64,000 bases of DNA from contig CAJNOP010000114.1 of assembly GCA_905250075.1 (NCBI GenBank), positions 110,578 to 174,577 on the forward strand. The letters are read 5' to 3'. The notes beneath the pieces were generated by a model. The model worked only from the letters and a program-made list of their open reading frames with translations. It did not search any database and had not been told where the DNA came from. Of this stretch, positions 22,332 to 33,400 are shown piece by piece. The translations under genes and the position numbers were made by a program. Position 1 is the stretch's first letter, and each line of letters begins with the position of its first letter. Source of the stretch: Rotaria sp. Silwood1. Taxonomy: Eukaryota; Rotifera; Eurotatoria; Philodinida; Philodinidae.

Positions 22332-22685
22332 GGGTGTGGGTGTGGGTGTGAATGTGGATGCGAGTGTGGAAGAGCCGGACACCCCACATCGCAGCCTCAT
22401 ACACACACTCACACTCACATCCATCCACGCCTCACATCCACACCCCACACCCCACATCCACACCCACATCCACACCCTCACCCACACCCACACCCACACC
22501 CACACCCACACCCACACCCACACCCCACCCCCACCCCCCCCCCACCCACACCCACCCACACACACCATCTCCACACTCACCCACACCCTCAAGATATTGA
22601 GAGTGTAAGTGTGGGTGTCAGTGTTGTAAGAGCTTACACTCAAAGCTACACTCAATCTCACATCAGCCCACAACCCGCCCACACC
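22332..22685. repeat. Largest telomere-like palindromic block, inside TA
   Basis: Begins TA-GGGTGTGGGTGTGGG and ends CGCCCACACC-TA. It contains a short G arm, a GGAAGAGCC core, a long C-rich arm with perfect CCCACA runs (about 22485-22535) and then a second, smaller G/C palindrome (about 22604-22685). TA at both ends would fit a TA target duplication. All open frames across it are low-complexity. Confidence 0.85.
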
Positions 22686-22825
22686 TATACTCCTTATTGC
22701 ATCCTGGCTTTTGTTTTCATACAAATATCGTTGCGATCGATTCCAATTACAAGGCAACATTATATTCTAATTTAGGTTGAACATAGAAAAACCTTTATTT
22801 TACAAATCTATAATATAATATACAG

Positions 22826-23492
22826 ATACTAGCGAGAACCCGTGCATACTTCACGGCTGTTTTCTCCTTTAATGTATGACCTCAGACATTTAACTTTTCA
22901 TCCGGTAAAATACATACAGACACTCGATATTATGTATATAGATAGGTTGCCCTACGACCTGATATTTTCATATCGCACATATTTTTATAGTCCATGCAGC
23001 CTTCGGCCGTATAGCCTTATATTGCTTGTAGCCTTATTTCCCGATTGCCTTACTCCCTTCAGGGCCTATGCGTATCACAATATAATAGCCCCTGGAGACC
23101 TATGGATACCCCCATAGGATAGCCCTTGAGGACCTATGGGTACTCCCATAGGATAGCCCTTGAGGATCTATGGTTACCCCCATAGGATAGCCCTTGGAGA
23201 CCTATGGGTACCCACATATTATAGCCCTTGAGGACTTATTGGTACCCCCATAGGATAGCCCTTGGGGATCTATGGGTACCCCCATAGGATAGCCCTTGAC
23301 GACCTATGGGTACCCCCATAGAATAGCCCTTGAGGATCTATGGGTACCGCCATAGGATAGCCCTTGGGGACCTATAAGTACCCCATATAATAGTCTCTGG
23401 AGATCTTCCCCTTATAGCCTTATGTGACCTTTAACCTTTGACCCGGCACAGAGAAACAGACAGACACTGAACATTATATATATTGATAATTA
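22826..23492. repeat. Dispersed-repeat element containing a 34-bp minisatellite
   Basis: The left end (ATACTAGCGAGAACCCGTGC...TTCACGG) and the right end (GTGACCTTTAACCTTTGACC, then CAGACAGACACT and an AT tail) resemble a class of invertebrate short repeats that begin ACTAGC..CCCGTG and end in ACAGACAGAC plus ATATATAT. Between them lie about ten tandem units of 34 bp (23063-23402), each holding the near-palindrome CCTATGGGTACCCCCATAGG and AGCCCTTGRGGA. Units differ by a few bases. The family assignment is from pattern memory only. Confidence 0.65.
23063..23402. repeat. 34-bp minisatellite, about 10 units
   Basis: GACCTATGG or GATCTATGG starts recur at 23097, 23131, 23165, 23199, 23233, 23267, 23301, 23335 and 23369: a constant 34-bp period. 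Each unit can form a short hairpin around GGTACC. Confidence 0.92.
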
Positions 23493-23838
23493 AAAAGATA
23501 CTGGTTACACAGAGCACATATAAATCTACTGTAAAAATGGAGCAGTACTTCATTAGTGGCATCTTCACAAAGAAAGTGTGCATGTGCAAACAACTCACCG
23601 AAAGACTTGAGAGTGTTAACTTCATTTCTTCTTTAGATATTTCTTTACAATTCTGCTTCTGCGTCATAAAGTTGACAAGAAAAGAAGGAAAAAGAAAACA
23701 TGCAAATAATTCTTTATCTAACTCTTGTAATATTATGGTGCATCGTCATTGTTAACAACATTTTTTCATTTATTTATCAAAAACTGACATATTTTTATTT
23801 CGAAATAACTGTTGTATATCTTCAAATAATCATTTATC

Positions 23839-24550
23839 ATGTCTAATGATTGCTTTTTTGATCGATTGCCTGTCGAATTATTACATACCGTATTTATCTA
23901 TTTTTCGGCACATGAAATCCTTTTTACTCTTTCTGATGTTAGTGATTATATTAAAGCCGTTTTACAATCTTATTCTGCCTATCGAGTAAACTTGAAATCA
24001 ATTCGAAAGTTCGGTTTTAATCTTATCTGTTAGAATATTCAACCAGAACAAATTATTTCTCTTACCATCTCCGATGATGATGATACACCTGGCCAATCTC
24101 AGCTTTTCTTTTCTCAGTTTCCAATACAACAATTCACACATCTACTTTTTCTTACATTGATCAAGATTGAATTACACTTATTAAGTGCTATTTTTATTAA
24201 CTTGTATAGACTGAAACAATTACGTTCTCTTCCATTCGATGTTCAAATAATTAGGTATCTTTATGGATATAGTGTTGGTGGACCTGATACCTTATTAATT
24301 AATACTTACCGTCAACTAATACCTCAGTTAAGTTATCTACATTTAAACAATAATATTGTCATGATGTCTATACCACTTCCATATATTCATCACTTAAAGC
24401 TTGAAAGATGTTCAGTTAGAGAAATTGAATCAATTTTACAGCAAACATCTCAACTTTAATCATTACGTGTTGGTCTAGATATGAACGGGTTCAAATTTGG
24501 ACTTAACATATCAAGTAATCAGCTGATTCGACTCCATCTAGAAATTCAGA
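23839..24550 (+). pseudogene. F-box gene, broken 5' portion
   Basis: Starts with a typical F-box (FDRLPVELLHTVFIYFSAHE, residues 6-25) and continues in one frame into LRR-like text (RLKQLRSLPFD, LIPQLSYLHLNNN, IHHLKLERCSV), with in-frame TAG at 24031 and TAA at 24457. The frame ends at a consensus splice donor GTAAGT at 24551, after which no further exon is found. F-box proteins recruit substrates to SCF ubiquitin ligases, and bdelloids carry hundreds. This copy has two premature stops and no 3' part. It contrasts with the intact paralogue at 58096-59862. Confidence 0.75.
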
Positions 24551-24551
24551 G

Positions 24552-25002
24552 TAAGTATTAAAACAAAACCCTATGCAGTTATCTGAAGAAGTTCTAATTT
24601 TCAAAGAATGATTTGAGACCTTTTTGAAAATTTCTTAAATCTATCATGAGAGTTAGTTGAAAAGTTTTGAGCCCTGTCGAGAAAAAATAGCTCGCTCTTC
24701 CTTATTTCCTCGACTGAAGGGAGTGTCATATGAAATAAAATGAGTTCGTCGGCTTGCTTGTCTGTTAGCAAACATGTGTCGAGTCATGTGCATACATCAA
24801 AGGGAGATAGTGACTTCCTTTAAAATTTGACCCAAGGTAATCAGGCTCGGGGAACCCGAATCTGAGGTCATTTGTTTTCAATTTGCTAGTTGGTTTTTGA
24901 GTAAGAAAGAGTTTTTTAGAGTGCAAAATCAGATGTGTTGGTGTAGTCACACGTGCAATTTTGTTCACTCGACACAGGAAGGATTATATGAAACAAAATT
25001 TG
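24552..25002. other. Intergenic
   Basis: Would be the intron and lost 3' exons of the broken F-box gene. No coding signal. Confidence 0.35.
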
Positions 25003-25113
25003 GCTGTGGGTGTGGGCGTTAATCTTCTGTTCACCAGTACCCACGAACGCCGCACACCCACACCCACTCCACTCCACCCCACACCCACACTCCCACACCC
25101 ACCCCACCCCACC
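25003..25113. repeat. Telomere-like palindrome, left part of a composite
   Basis: Short G arm GGCTGTGGGTGTGGGCG, core TCTTCTG, long C arm of ACACCC and CCACCCC units. The foldback at 25121-25642 follows within 8 bp, and another C-rich telomere-like tract lies on its far side. Confidence 0.8.
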
Positions 25114-25120
25114 GAGCGGT

Positions 25121-25642
25121 CATCCTATTCCGTAATGTTGAACATTACGGAATCAGTTCCGCACTCGAAACCAGTTCCATCCAATTCCGGGAACTCGATC
25201 GTCATTCCCAACAACAGACCTACCAGTCACTGACCGAGTTCCGTCAATTCCCGGAATTCCCTGAACTTAGTCCAGACAGAATTACTCGAAATTCCCAGTA
25301 ATTCCGGAATTCCCGGAATTGAGTGGAGATGGAATCCCCACCAATTCCGGAGTAAGACGGAATTCCTAGGAATTCCGTCCGTTTCCGGAATTCCGGGAAT
25401 TGAGTAGAGTTGCAATCCGCACCGACTCTGGGATTGGAATCAATTCTCGGAATTCCGGAATTACTGGGAATTCGGGGTAATTCCGTCTGAACTTAGTTCT
25501 GGGAATTCCGGGAATTTGATGAAACTCGGTCAGTGACGAGCCGATCTGTTATATTGAATGATGATCGAGTTCCCGGAATTGGATGGAATTGGTTCCGTGG
25601 GCGGAACTGATTCCGCAATGTTCAACATCGCAGAATAGGATG
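25121..25642. repeat. ~520-bp foldback built of GGAATTCC/CCGGAATT motifs
   Basis: The whole segment is an imperfect palindrome centred near 25368 on GGAATTCCTAGGAATTCC. Both ends share ATCCTATTC(C/T)G, and both arms carry AGTTCCATCCAATTCC-type, AACTCGATC and CTGACCGAGTT blocks in inverted order. It is dominated by short variants of TTCCGGGAATTC, at least fifteen of them. The two outer sides are telomere-like repeat tracts. No coding capacity and no match to a family I know. Confidence 0.85.
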
Positions 25643-25648
25643 TATTCT

Positions 25649-25764
25649 CACCCCACCCACACCCACACCGCCCACATCTGACACCCACACCCCACACCCC
25701 ACATCCATACCCACACCCACACACTCACACTCTGACACCACACCCACACCAGTACCCCACATCC
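25649..25764. repeat. C-rich telomere-like tract, right part of the composite
   Basis: ACACCC, CCCACACCCCACA and CCACATCC units without a G-rich partner on the right. It is probably the continuation of the C arm that begins at 25040, split by the foldback. Confidence 0.75.
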
Positions 25765-26397
25765 TGGTGACGTAAGAATTGAGTAAGATGGTGAATAACA
25801 GTAAAGATAACAGGCTGGGAGCGGCCCCATCGTCACTTCTATTTAATGTTGGTAGCAACACGCATCGAACCCCTTGAAATGATAATGAAAGAGTACGTAT
25901 CTACTTCCTTGTTCTTATCGCTGAATGACTTTTCGATAGATGTATATATATATAGTGATCTTCTACCAGTTTGAATGCTATTTATCAACTGATTGTCGTG
26001 CTATTACTACCAGACAATTCTTCTTAGACGGTACCTGTTTTTTTCATGTTTGCTAACGCAATTATCAATACTATAACTTTTATAGCTACTTCATTGTCGG
26101 GAAAAAAATATGTGAAAAATTAGAATTCATCACTGTCTTTAATAAATCGAATCTAGTTCTAATGCATACTGTAATATCTACTTTTAGATACGAAAAACGT
26201 TCTCGATTTATTTGTTGGAGCACAACTCGCAATCTATCGCATAGCAACTTTGTAGTTATCGTATTGATAACACCTATTTAGCTGATTATTTTAATAGATC
26301 TCAGCGCAAGAAACAAAAACAAGAAGCACTGTGCTTAATCTCACATCTTTTTCATCGTAAAATCAAAGTCATCACGAGTATTCAATTTCATAATAGG

Positions 26398-29300
26398 ATG
26401 ATCGATAACGACAATAATGATACTAATATACTTGTCCAAAAACCAAGATTGATTGCTGAAAAGGTAATGTTCATTGGCATTTGTTCTATGCAGTTGTTAA
26501 TACTGATTTTGTGGAACTCACATATATTTTCGAAGAAAATAATGAGTGTAAATTTTCAGTTGAAGTTTTTGCGGCTTCCCTCCCCATTACAGACCTGAGC
26601 AGCAAAGGCCTCCATAACAAGCATTATCAACGAGTTATAATATCTCATTAACAGAAAGGTTGCGAGCGGTGCGATGTGATTTCTCATTGAGAGAAAGGAT
26701 TTTATTATAGCTACCAATTAATTAGATGATCATGTTATTGATCTAGCAGAGTGAAAACGGAACGAACTTAGGAAAATCTGAATCGATTGAATTCTGATTC
26801 TAGTCAAAGCTCATTAGTATATGATGACATACCTCGAAAAAAAGAATCATGCACATGGCAGTTTACTGAGAGATTAAATCCATTTATATAGCAAGATAAT
26901 GTGATAGTTATGTCGATGAAACGAATAAAATTACAAGTATTGGTTTCTGTAGCATGTATTGAAGATATGTTATCGTCTGGAGAAAATAAGCTACAGATTG
27001 AAATGTGTATTTGATAATATAAATGAGTTTTTAGAGTATAACAATACTAAATAGATCAAAGATATTGATAGACAAATAATTATGAATCGGAATATTTTCG
27101 AAATACAAAAATTACAAAGCGCACATATCGACTACAAAATTGTGATAATCTTAATCCATTCGTTTATTTGATATTTTTTGAAAGTCAATTATTTTGAAGA
27201 CTTTGGCAACATTTTATAAATTTCTAACAAACCGGGTTCGTGAGTTTCACATTTAGACCCCATAAGGGGTCGCACTGACAAATTTTTAGTTCTAGCTCTT
27301 CTAAGAAATTTCACAATAGAATTACAAGCCTTAATTATCATACGCTTAATAGAAACTGTTTCCACTATCAGCGTGTTATCTGTACAGGTTTGGCATCAAT
27401 TTAAGAACAAATATGTCACACGTTCACGATCCAGGACAAATATTTTGACCCGTATAGTCAATGTAACAAGTATTAGTTTAGCAATACTCACACCTCTATT
27501 ATGTGCATTGGTCATTTCACCATTGAATTTAGGATATAGTCAATTTGATATGTTTGTTGGCTATTTAATTTACATGTTGACTAATTTTTTGAAGATAACA
27601 TTTTTTAGTTATGTTTTCATTCGTTTTATTAATTATATATGGCACCAATGCTTTTTTATGCGTCAACAATTATCCTATGATGTAATTTCATTTATTATTG
27701 GAATTTTTGTTACACTACAATTATTTATGTTAAAAATTGGAATGACAGGAGGGTTTGCATCATCTGACTTCGAATTAGGCATTGCACTTTCATTGAGTCA
27801 GACGCTCTTCAGCGGTGGTATTATTGCAGCGATTTTTTCACGTCGAAAACTATTCAAAGTTATTTATAGTGTACTAGCGGGTATAGGTTGTGTAGGAATA
27901 ATTCTTATACTATGGTACTTTTTGATGGACGGTTTTAAAATGAACATTCGTGTAATGATACCATTAGAAAGATTACCACGAAATATAACCGAAGACCCAT
28001 CATTGAATGGTAATTATTCATATTCATTTCTTACATATGGAAGTGGTATTGATTCTCGGGGTGATTATGGGTCTAAAGCCTCAATAATAACATCAACAAT
28101 TGATTTATCTTCATTCATTACATTATCATCGTTCAATAGAGAACTATTTCGATACAATGAATCTACTCTTCCTCTCAACGGTAGAATATGGTACCCTACA
28201 AATACAAGCAATAACACTAGTCGATATCCTATTGTTATGATGATCCATGGAAATCATGTGTCAACAGAATCCAGTGAAATTGGATATGATTATTTGTGTA
28301 CAATGTTGGCTAGTCAAGGTTTTGTTTGTGTATCGATTGATGAGAATTTTTTAAATGGTTCGCCTGATTATTCATTAATTGGGTATGGTAAAATATCAAA
28401 AATTAGACAATTGGATATTAGTTTTAGTAGTTATCCAGACATGATTGCGAGAGCGATTATCATATTAGAAACATTGAAACAAATGCGATTATGGAATACA
28501 CAAACGACCAATCAATTTTACAATCAATTGGATCTATCAAATATCGGTTTAGCGGGTCATTCACGTGGTGGTGAAGCGATTGTGATTGCATACGTATTGA
28601 ATAAGTTAAGATTCGTGCCTCAATATCCGACTGGTGTATCTCTGACTAATTACAATTTCGGAATAAAAGCTTTATTTTCAATTGCCGGTACAGATGATGG
28701 TTACATGTTATTAGGACGTAGTCTTGAATCATACGATGTTTCGATGTTTGGTATACATGGTGTCTATGATGCAGATCTATCGTCATTTATTTTTCAATCA
28801 AAATTAACAAATTTAAAATTCACACCAAATAGCACGAATTATAATTTCAAAGCTTCTCTGTATGTTCATCAAGCAAATCATGGACAATTCAATACAAACT
28901 GGGGAAGATATGATCTTGCTCCTGCCACTGATAAATTTATGAATGTTCGTCCAGTAATGTCAATTGAACAACAACAACATATATGTAAAATATACATGTC
29001 AACTTTCATGAATGTTATTCTCAAAGGTCAAATACAACATCGTATTTTATTTGAAGATTATCGTTCGGCATTGCCGTATTTACCGTATACGAATTATATA
29101 TCTACATTTCAAGATTCGAACGAAACAATCATTGCCGATTTTGAGAATTATGATATAACAGTAGGAACAATTGTTGGTTCTAAGATTAAAGTGACTAATT
29201 TGTCATTATGGAGTTCTGTCTATGTGAACGTGTATCGATCAACAATGTTGATCTTGGAACCAATGAAAAGTTTAGTCGGAAGATATACAATTCAACTTCA

Positions 29301-29589
29301 AAATACTTTGACTGGATCAATTCTAAGATTTAGTGTTGGCCGTCCAGAAGGTGGACTCGTTGATAATTTGGAAGTACAGCTCTTTTATGATAATGAATCG
29401 AGCGGTTCTTTTATGGTACATGTTCTTCCCGCTCTTAGCAAACAATTATTTAAGAGAGGATCATTAGAATATGTAGTTGCTGTGCAAACGATAGCCTTGC
29501 CATTGCTATGTCCGATAATTGGCCTAGAATTTGTAGTGAATGGTACTAGCGCACAATTTTTAATTGATAATATTGTTATAGCAAACTGA
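26398..29589 (+). CDS. Membrane-anchored alpha/beta hydrolase (esterase/lipase-like)
   Basis: The main exon (27388-29589) encodes about 733 residues: five or six hydrophobic segments in the first ~185, then an alpha/beta hydrolase domain. The oxyanion strand is MMIHGNHVS, the nucleophile elbow is GHSRGGE (Ser about 397 counting from 27373), and the likely catalytic His is in HQANHGQFN; the acid may be in GTDDGY or GVYDADL. A beta-rich C-terminal domain follows. The frame opens on GTG at 27373 only because the upstream intron is open; a good first exon is 26398-26463 (ATG, 22 codons ending AEK, donor GTAATG), joined in phase to acceptor CTGTACAG at 27387. The 924-nt intron is long for this window. 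The multi-TM plus hydrolase layout resembles bacterial proteins, so foreign origin is possible. Substrate unknown. Confidence 0.8.
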
Positions 29590-29938
29590 ACTGATTTTAT
29601 TTTTTCGCAAAGTACAATGCGATAGATCTATGGTTTGAAAATGTTGACTGTTATCTTGTACTGCGTAATATGTTTAGCTTGTTTTTCGAAAATTTTTGTT
29701 CCCAAAATAGAAGAAATTATATTGTGCTGACAGCATCATAAAAAAGAATCACTTCGACATACATTTGTAACGATCCATGTCTGCTAGTCAGTCCTATAAT
29801 ACCAGATTCCTTAGTGACTATGCTTGCGAAATTTTCGAAGAGTCGCAACTAATCTTTTTCTGGAGGCGAATGATTCTGTATGACTGGTGACCGGACCAAT
29901 AGTCGCAACATAGATTTAGATTTAAAGAAGTGCTAGTC
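29590..29938. other. Intergenic
   Basis: Contains a 37-codon plus-strand frame from 29777 with protein-like composition (CEIFEESQLIFFWRR) that does not join in phase to the exon at 30099. Otherwise nothing. Confidence 0.3.
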
Positions 29939-30022
29939 AGGGTGATGGTGGATGCGATGGATGGGTGTAGATGTGGATTGAAAGAAGATCAACATGGAAA
30001 CCCACAAGCCAACACCCACACC
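29939..30022. repeat. Telomere-like palindrome
   Basis: G arm GGTGATGGTGGATGCGATGG and GGGTGTAGATGTGG, core AAAGAAGATC, C arm CCCACAAGCC and ACACCCACACC. Confidence 0.75.
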
Positions 30023-30098
30023 TTGTTAGTTAACTTTCTATCTTGTATTGCTGCGAAGATTGTCAATTATTCAATGAAGCATCTTATTTGTATTCTAG

Positions 30099-30308
30099 CG
30101 GACATTAAACTTTTATGCGAAATCTTACAACACGAAGTCGCATGTACGGAAAAATGAAGAATTCGCCTTCATCAGTTATATGGACGAGCACAATGGCTTT
30201 AGTTTAGTATCCAGCAAAAGATTAGCTGACGTTGACAAGTTTGATAAAGCACTAATACGTAAAAAGAATAAGAACTATCGAGTCATTATCGAAAAAATAG
30301 ATAATTAA
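30099..30308 (+). CDS. Terminal exon or fragment of an unrecognised gene
   Basis: After the acceptor TATTCTAG at 30098 a frame of 69 codons runs to TAA (30306-30308) and has clear protein character: charged and regular, with VRKNEEFAFISYMDEHNG and LADVDKFDKALIRKK. It has no ATG at its start, so it needs an upstream exon. I could not find one in phase; the region upstream is occupied by a telomere-like palindrome, so the gene may be truncated by it. Family not recognised. Confidence 0.4.
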   Translation, partial: RTLNFYAKSYNTKSHVRKNEEFAFISYMDEHNGFSLVSSKRLADVDKFDKALIRKKNKNYRVIIEKIDN

Positions 30309-30379
30309 AAATCAACTGTATGCTCCGTTCATGATTTTATTTGTTTTGCAGGTACTTTGGATGAAAAGGAACGTTTCGA

Positions 30380-30438
30380 GCGTGAGTGTGGACTGTGTGA
30401 GTGATTGAACAGAAGATCCACACCCAAACCACGCACCC
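30380..30438. repeat. Telomere-like palindrome
   Basis: G arm CGTGAGTGTGGACTGTGTG, core ACAGAAGATC, C arm CACACCC and ACGCACCC followed by TA. Confidence 0.7.
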
Positions 30439-30763
30439 TAGTTGCATATTCTTTCATTAAAGTATATTTTGCTTATCGATGAAAACATAAACTATTACTC
30501 ATATTTGCACTGATCTACATGAAACAACACATTTCAGATAAACTAAAAAAAAAAAGAAAAAGTAACAAATTCTCATCGTTTTACTCTCATTTTTATACAT
30601 CTTTTTTTATCTATGCATACAAGAACAACTTTTATCTTCAGGATGGCGTCATCAACAAGATATTTGTTTGATATTACTAATACAATTTATAAAACTAAAC
30701 AGAAAAAACCTTCTCATACAGTGAGGGCCCAAAAAAGCATGCACTTTTTTATTTTTACACATA
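30439..30763. other. Intergenic up to the assembly gap
   Basis: AT-rich; no gene seen. Confidence 0.4.
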
Positions 30764-30863
30764 NNNNNNNNNNNNNNNNNNNNNNNNNNNNNNNNNNNNN
30801 NNNNNNNNNNNNNNNNNNNNNNNNNNNNNNNNNNNNNNNNNNNNNNNNNNNNNNNNNNNNNNN
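30764..30863. other. Assembly gap (100 N)
   Basis: Exactly 100 N, a standard placeholder, so the true distance is unknown. Frames spanning it are meaningless. Confidence 0.99.
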
Positions 30864-31200
30864 TAGGCCAAAAACAAGCACTTAGAGAACAATGTTCGAA
30901 TACAACTGTAACATACATTTTAATGCGAAAGACAAGAAAAATAAACAATACTCGAAAATCTACATAATATCTGTTGGTTATCTTAAATATAATTTATGTT
31001 ATCGATTTAATATATAAAACCAACCATTCTTTATATTTCAATTCGAAGAAACTTTGTAAAAAAAACGACTATTCCTTTGGTCATATATAGTTTTGTCGAA
31101 GAAAATTTTATCGAACAAATTGACATTCACAAAAACAAAAGGTATTCAAACTTGTCAAAATAACTTTGTTATTTCCGGGTTAATATCAATCATGTTGAGA
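30864..31200. other. Intergenic after the gap
   Basis: AT-rich; may include eroded 5' sequence of the ART remnant that follows. Confidence 0.35.
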
Positions 31201-31235
31201 CTAAGAAAAAATATAAACAAGATATTTTGACGTCA

Positions 31236-32110
31236 GATCGTCAAATTCGATTAAATCCTCTAATGAATCATATAGAAAAATTTAATCATATAAAAACATG
31301 TTTTAATTATCTTTCAACAATATCATCGAAGAAAATCTTTTTTATTCTTGCTGGTTCATCATTTGAAAATCTTATTCCAATTATAGATGAAAACGAACAA
31401 ATTTAATTCATTTATATTTATTATTTCTACAAAGATAAGCATGTCGAATGGATTAAGAATGATCTTATCAATACATGTAAATTAAAGTATCATGATAATC
31501 AAATGAAATTGAAGAAAATTGATGAGTTTGAAAAATATTATCCATCAACAAAGGCTATTGAATGGTACACACGTGACTCATTTCTTTATCGATTATTAAA
31601 TCAAAATTTTTGTTTACAAGATATTGATATAGTTTTTAAATTTCGTTTTATTATTAAAGAGATTTATAATCAATTAAATAAATTACATGAAAATTTTATA
31701 TGTTTATCTAAGTCAAACAATGTTTAGAGATGAATTCAATAATTTAAAACAAAATATTGGTGACTTTATTTCAATAAATTCATTTTTTTCTACAACAACA
31801 ATAAGTGCACTTGCACTTTCATTTGCTGACGATGGTTCAGGACATCCACTTGTTGAATCAGTTTTATTTGAAATTGAAATTGATACTACAAATATGGCTA
31901 AACCTTTTGCTAATATTTAAACAATAAGTTATTTGAAAACTAAAAATGAAGTTCTATTCTCTGTAGGCAATATTTTTCAAATTGAAAGTATTGAACCGTC
32001 AGATGAAACAATATGGATTATTAAATTGATTTTAACGAGTAAAAATGAACAATTAAGTCAACTAAGCACTGTTCCATTAAGTGATAGTCCATTTTTTTGT
32101 ATTTCTTAGA
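31236..32110 (+). pseudogene. Decayed ADP-ribosyltransferase (bdelloid ART family)
   Basis: The frames follow the order of bdelloid ART proteins: an N-terminal region (SSFENLIPIIDENEQI, then a stop), the helix YPSTKAIEWYTRDSFLYRLL, LNKLHENF, then in another phase LSQTMFRDEF, ISINSFFSTTT (the STS-type strand), LVESVLFEIEID, PFANI and KNEVLFSVGNIFQIESIE (the glutamate loop). ART enzymes transfer ADP-ribose from NAD+ to arginine. The catalytic Arg, expected just before GQ, is replaced (YLSQ), and the frame carries stops and a shift near 31725. No TPR tail is readable. The paralogue at 48368 keeps its catalytic residues. Confidence 0.75.
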
Positions 32111-32639
32111 CACCTTGATGCTAAAAGTAATCGTTAGTACCAATTTATTGATATTCATCGTAGACTCTTCATGCGTTTACTGCCTTTGCTGTTAACTTCA
32201 TCGATCAGCAATTTAGCATTTTTTTCATGGTTCAGTGATCTTCTTCAATAGTAAAATGATTAACCTTTTCTAAAAATATATGTATCAAATTCTAATTTAT
32301 TTAGTATAATGCTTAAGCAAAAAAATTTAACTATTTAATTTCGGCTAGGGCTGCGAGGTATTTTTAATGAGAATTTTCTCCGTTAGTCAAACACATGTTA
32401 GATTTTTATATACATAAGTATTTCAGACCTATTAGGAAAGCTCTCGAAGTGATTAAAAGTGTTTGGTCCTATATTTAGTCCATAAGTAGGAGAGTGATAG
32501 ACTAGAAAAACTCGAAGAGGATATAGGTCCTTGTTGCCATTTGGGTCAGATATAGAAGTTTTACTGAAATTTCCTAATAGAATCATGTTATTTTCCAGTA
32601 AAATCGTGTTTTCGAATTTTGACCTGAAACTTTGTCCAC
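32111..32639. other. Intergenic
   Basis: No supported gene. Confidence 0.4.
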
Positions 32640-32783
32640 ATGAAGGCTTCAGCTAGGCTAGTTCGGAAAAAAATTTTCGCATTTTTTTGAACCTAATATA
32701 GTCGAGCTATTAATTCCTCAGAATATAGACACTTTTTCATATATATTGTATAAAACACAATCTAGCCTAGCTGAAGCCTTCAT
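32640..32783. repeat. Perfect 22-bp inverted repeat around a 100-bp loop
   Basis: A 22-bp arm containing GAAGGCTTCAGCTAGGC (32640-32661) is perfectly repeated in inverse orientation at 32762-32783. The arms are much more G+C-rich than the loop. This could be the ends of a tiny MITE or a stem-forming element; no target duplication is obvious. Confidence 0.8.
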
Positions 32784-33130
32784 ATTTTTAATCCCTTCGG
32801 GAGCTTTCCTTGTTAGATCTGACACTCCTGATTGAACGATTGTTGAGATGCAATGGTAAAATAAAAAAGTAGAATTAAATTTACATGTAAATCGGTTTTC
32901 TAAACATGATAATTTAATTAATATAAAAATGAAGTTACTTGAACGACACATATCACTTGAAATAATTGTTTGTTGCTTTGATGAAGCATTCATAACTATT
33001 AAATTCAAATGATATGTTTTATGTTTGTATTAAACCGAGATTGAGTTTTTGCTGATGTGTCTTATTCTAGTTGGGGTTTGCAATGTCGGTAGACGCGTTA
33101 AAATGCTAACAATGATGTCAGCGACGATCT
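32784..33130. other. Intergenic
   Basis: No supported gene. Confidence 0.4.
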
Positions 33131-33213
33131 AGGTATGGGTGTGCAGGTGTAAGTATAGTTTTTCTCCCAGCCTTCATCAGAAAACTCGTACTCACATTCA
33201 AATCCATACCCAC
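33131..33213. repeat. Telomere-like palindrome
   Basis: G arm GGTATGGGTGTGCAGGTGT; pyrimidine-rich centre; C arm CTCACATTCAAATCCATACC. It directly abuts the LINE tail that follows. Confidence 0.65.
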
Positions 33214-33215
33214 AA

Positions 33216-33400
33216 CGATCGATGGAAAACCACGAAAAGAACGTCCATGTAGAGAATGGCTGGACGACATCAAAGACTGATGTGGATACAGCAGACAAGA
33301 CTTGTTCCATCTGACACAAGACCGATGGATATAGAAGAAGTTAATCTGTACAGTGGTTGGTTCCAGCAGGCGATAAGCCTACGGAACATCATGAATCATG
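33216..33400 (+). mobile_element. 3' end of a LINE (non-LTR) ORF2, decayed
   Basis: The plus frame reads GKPRKERPCREWLDDIKD, TGA, CGYSRQDLFHLTQDRW, then I, TAG, KKLICTVVGSS. The order GRPRxRWxDDI, LxxLAxDRxxW, LV resembles the C-terminal tail of LINE-type reverse-transcriptase polyproteins. The first TGA stands where such tails usually have Trp. Only about 60 codons remain, with no reverse transcriptase core upstream, so this is a 5'-truncated, dead copy. The family within LINEs is not assignable. Confidence 0.5.

Noticed and set aside
22332-22685. A true chromosome end
   Set aside because: The repeats are short, degenerate, palindromic and flanked by unique sequence on both sides, so they are internal.
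22329-22760. 143-codon and 90-codon His/Thr/Pro-rich frames
   Set aside because: Low-complexity translation of the telomere-like block; no start context, no unique sequence.
23063-23402. CRISPR-like array
   Set aside because: There are no unique spacers; it is a head-to-tail 34-bp minisatellite in eukaryotic DNA.
25003-25861. Several frames of 60-90 codons around the foldback
   Set aside because: They translate telomere-like and GGAATTCC repeats.
27373-27387. GTG as the start codon of the hydrolase
   Set aside because: GTG starts are not expected in an animal nuclear gene; an AG acceptor right after it and a phase-compatible ATG exon upstream explain the open frame better.
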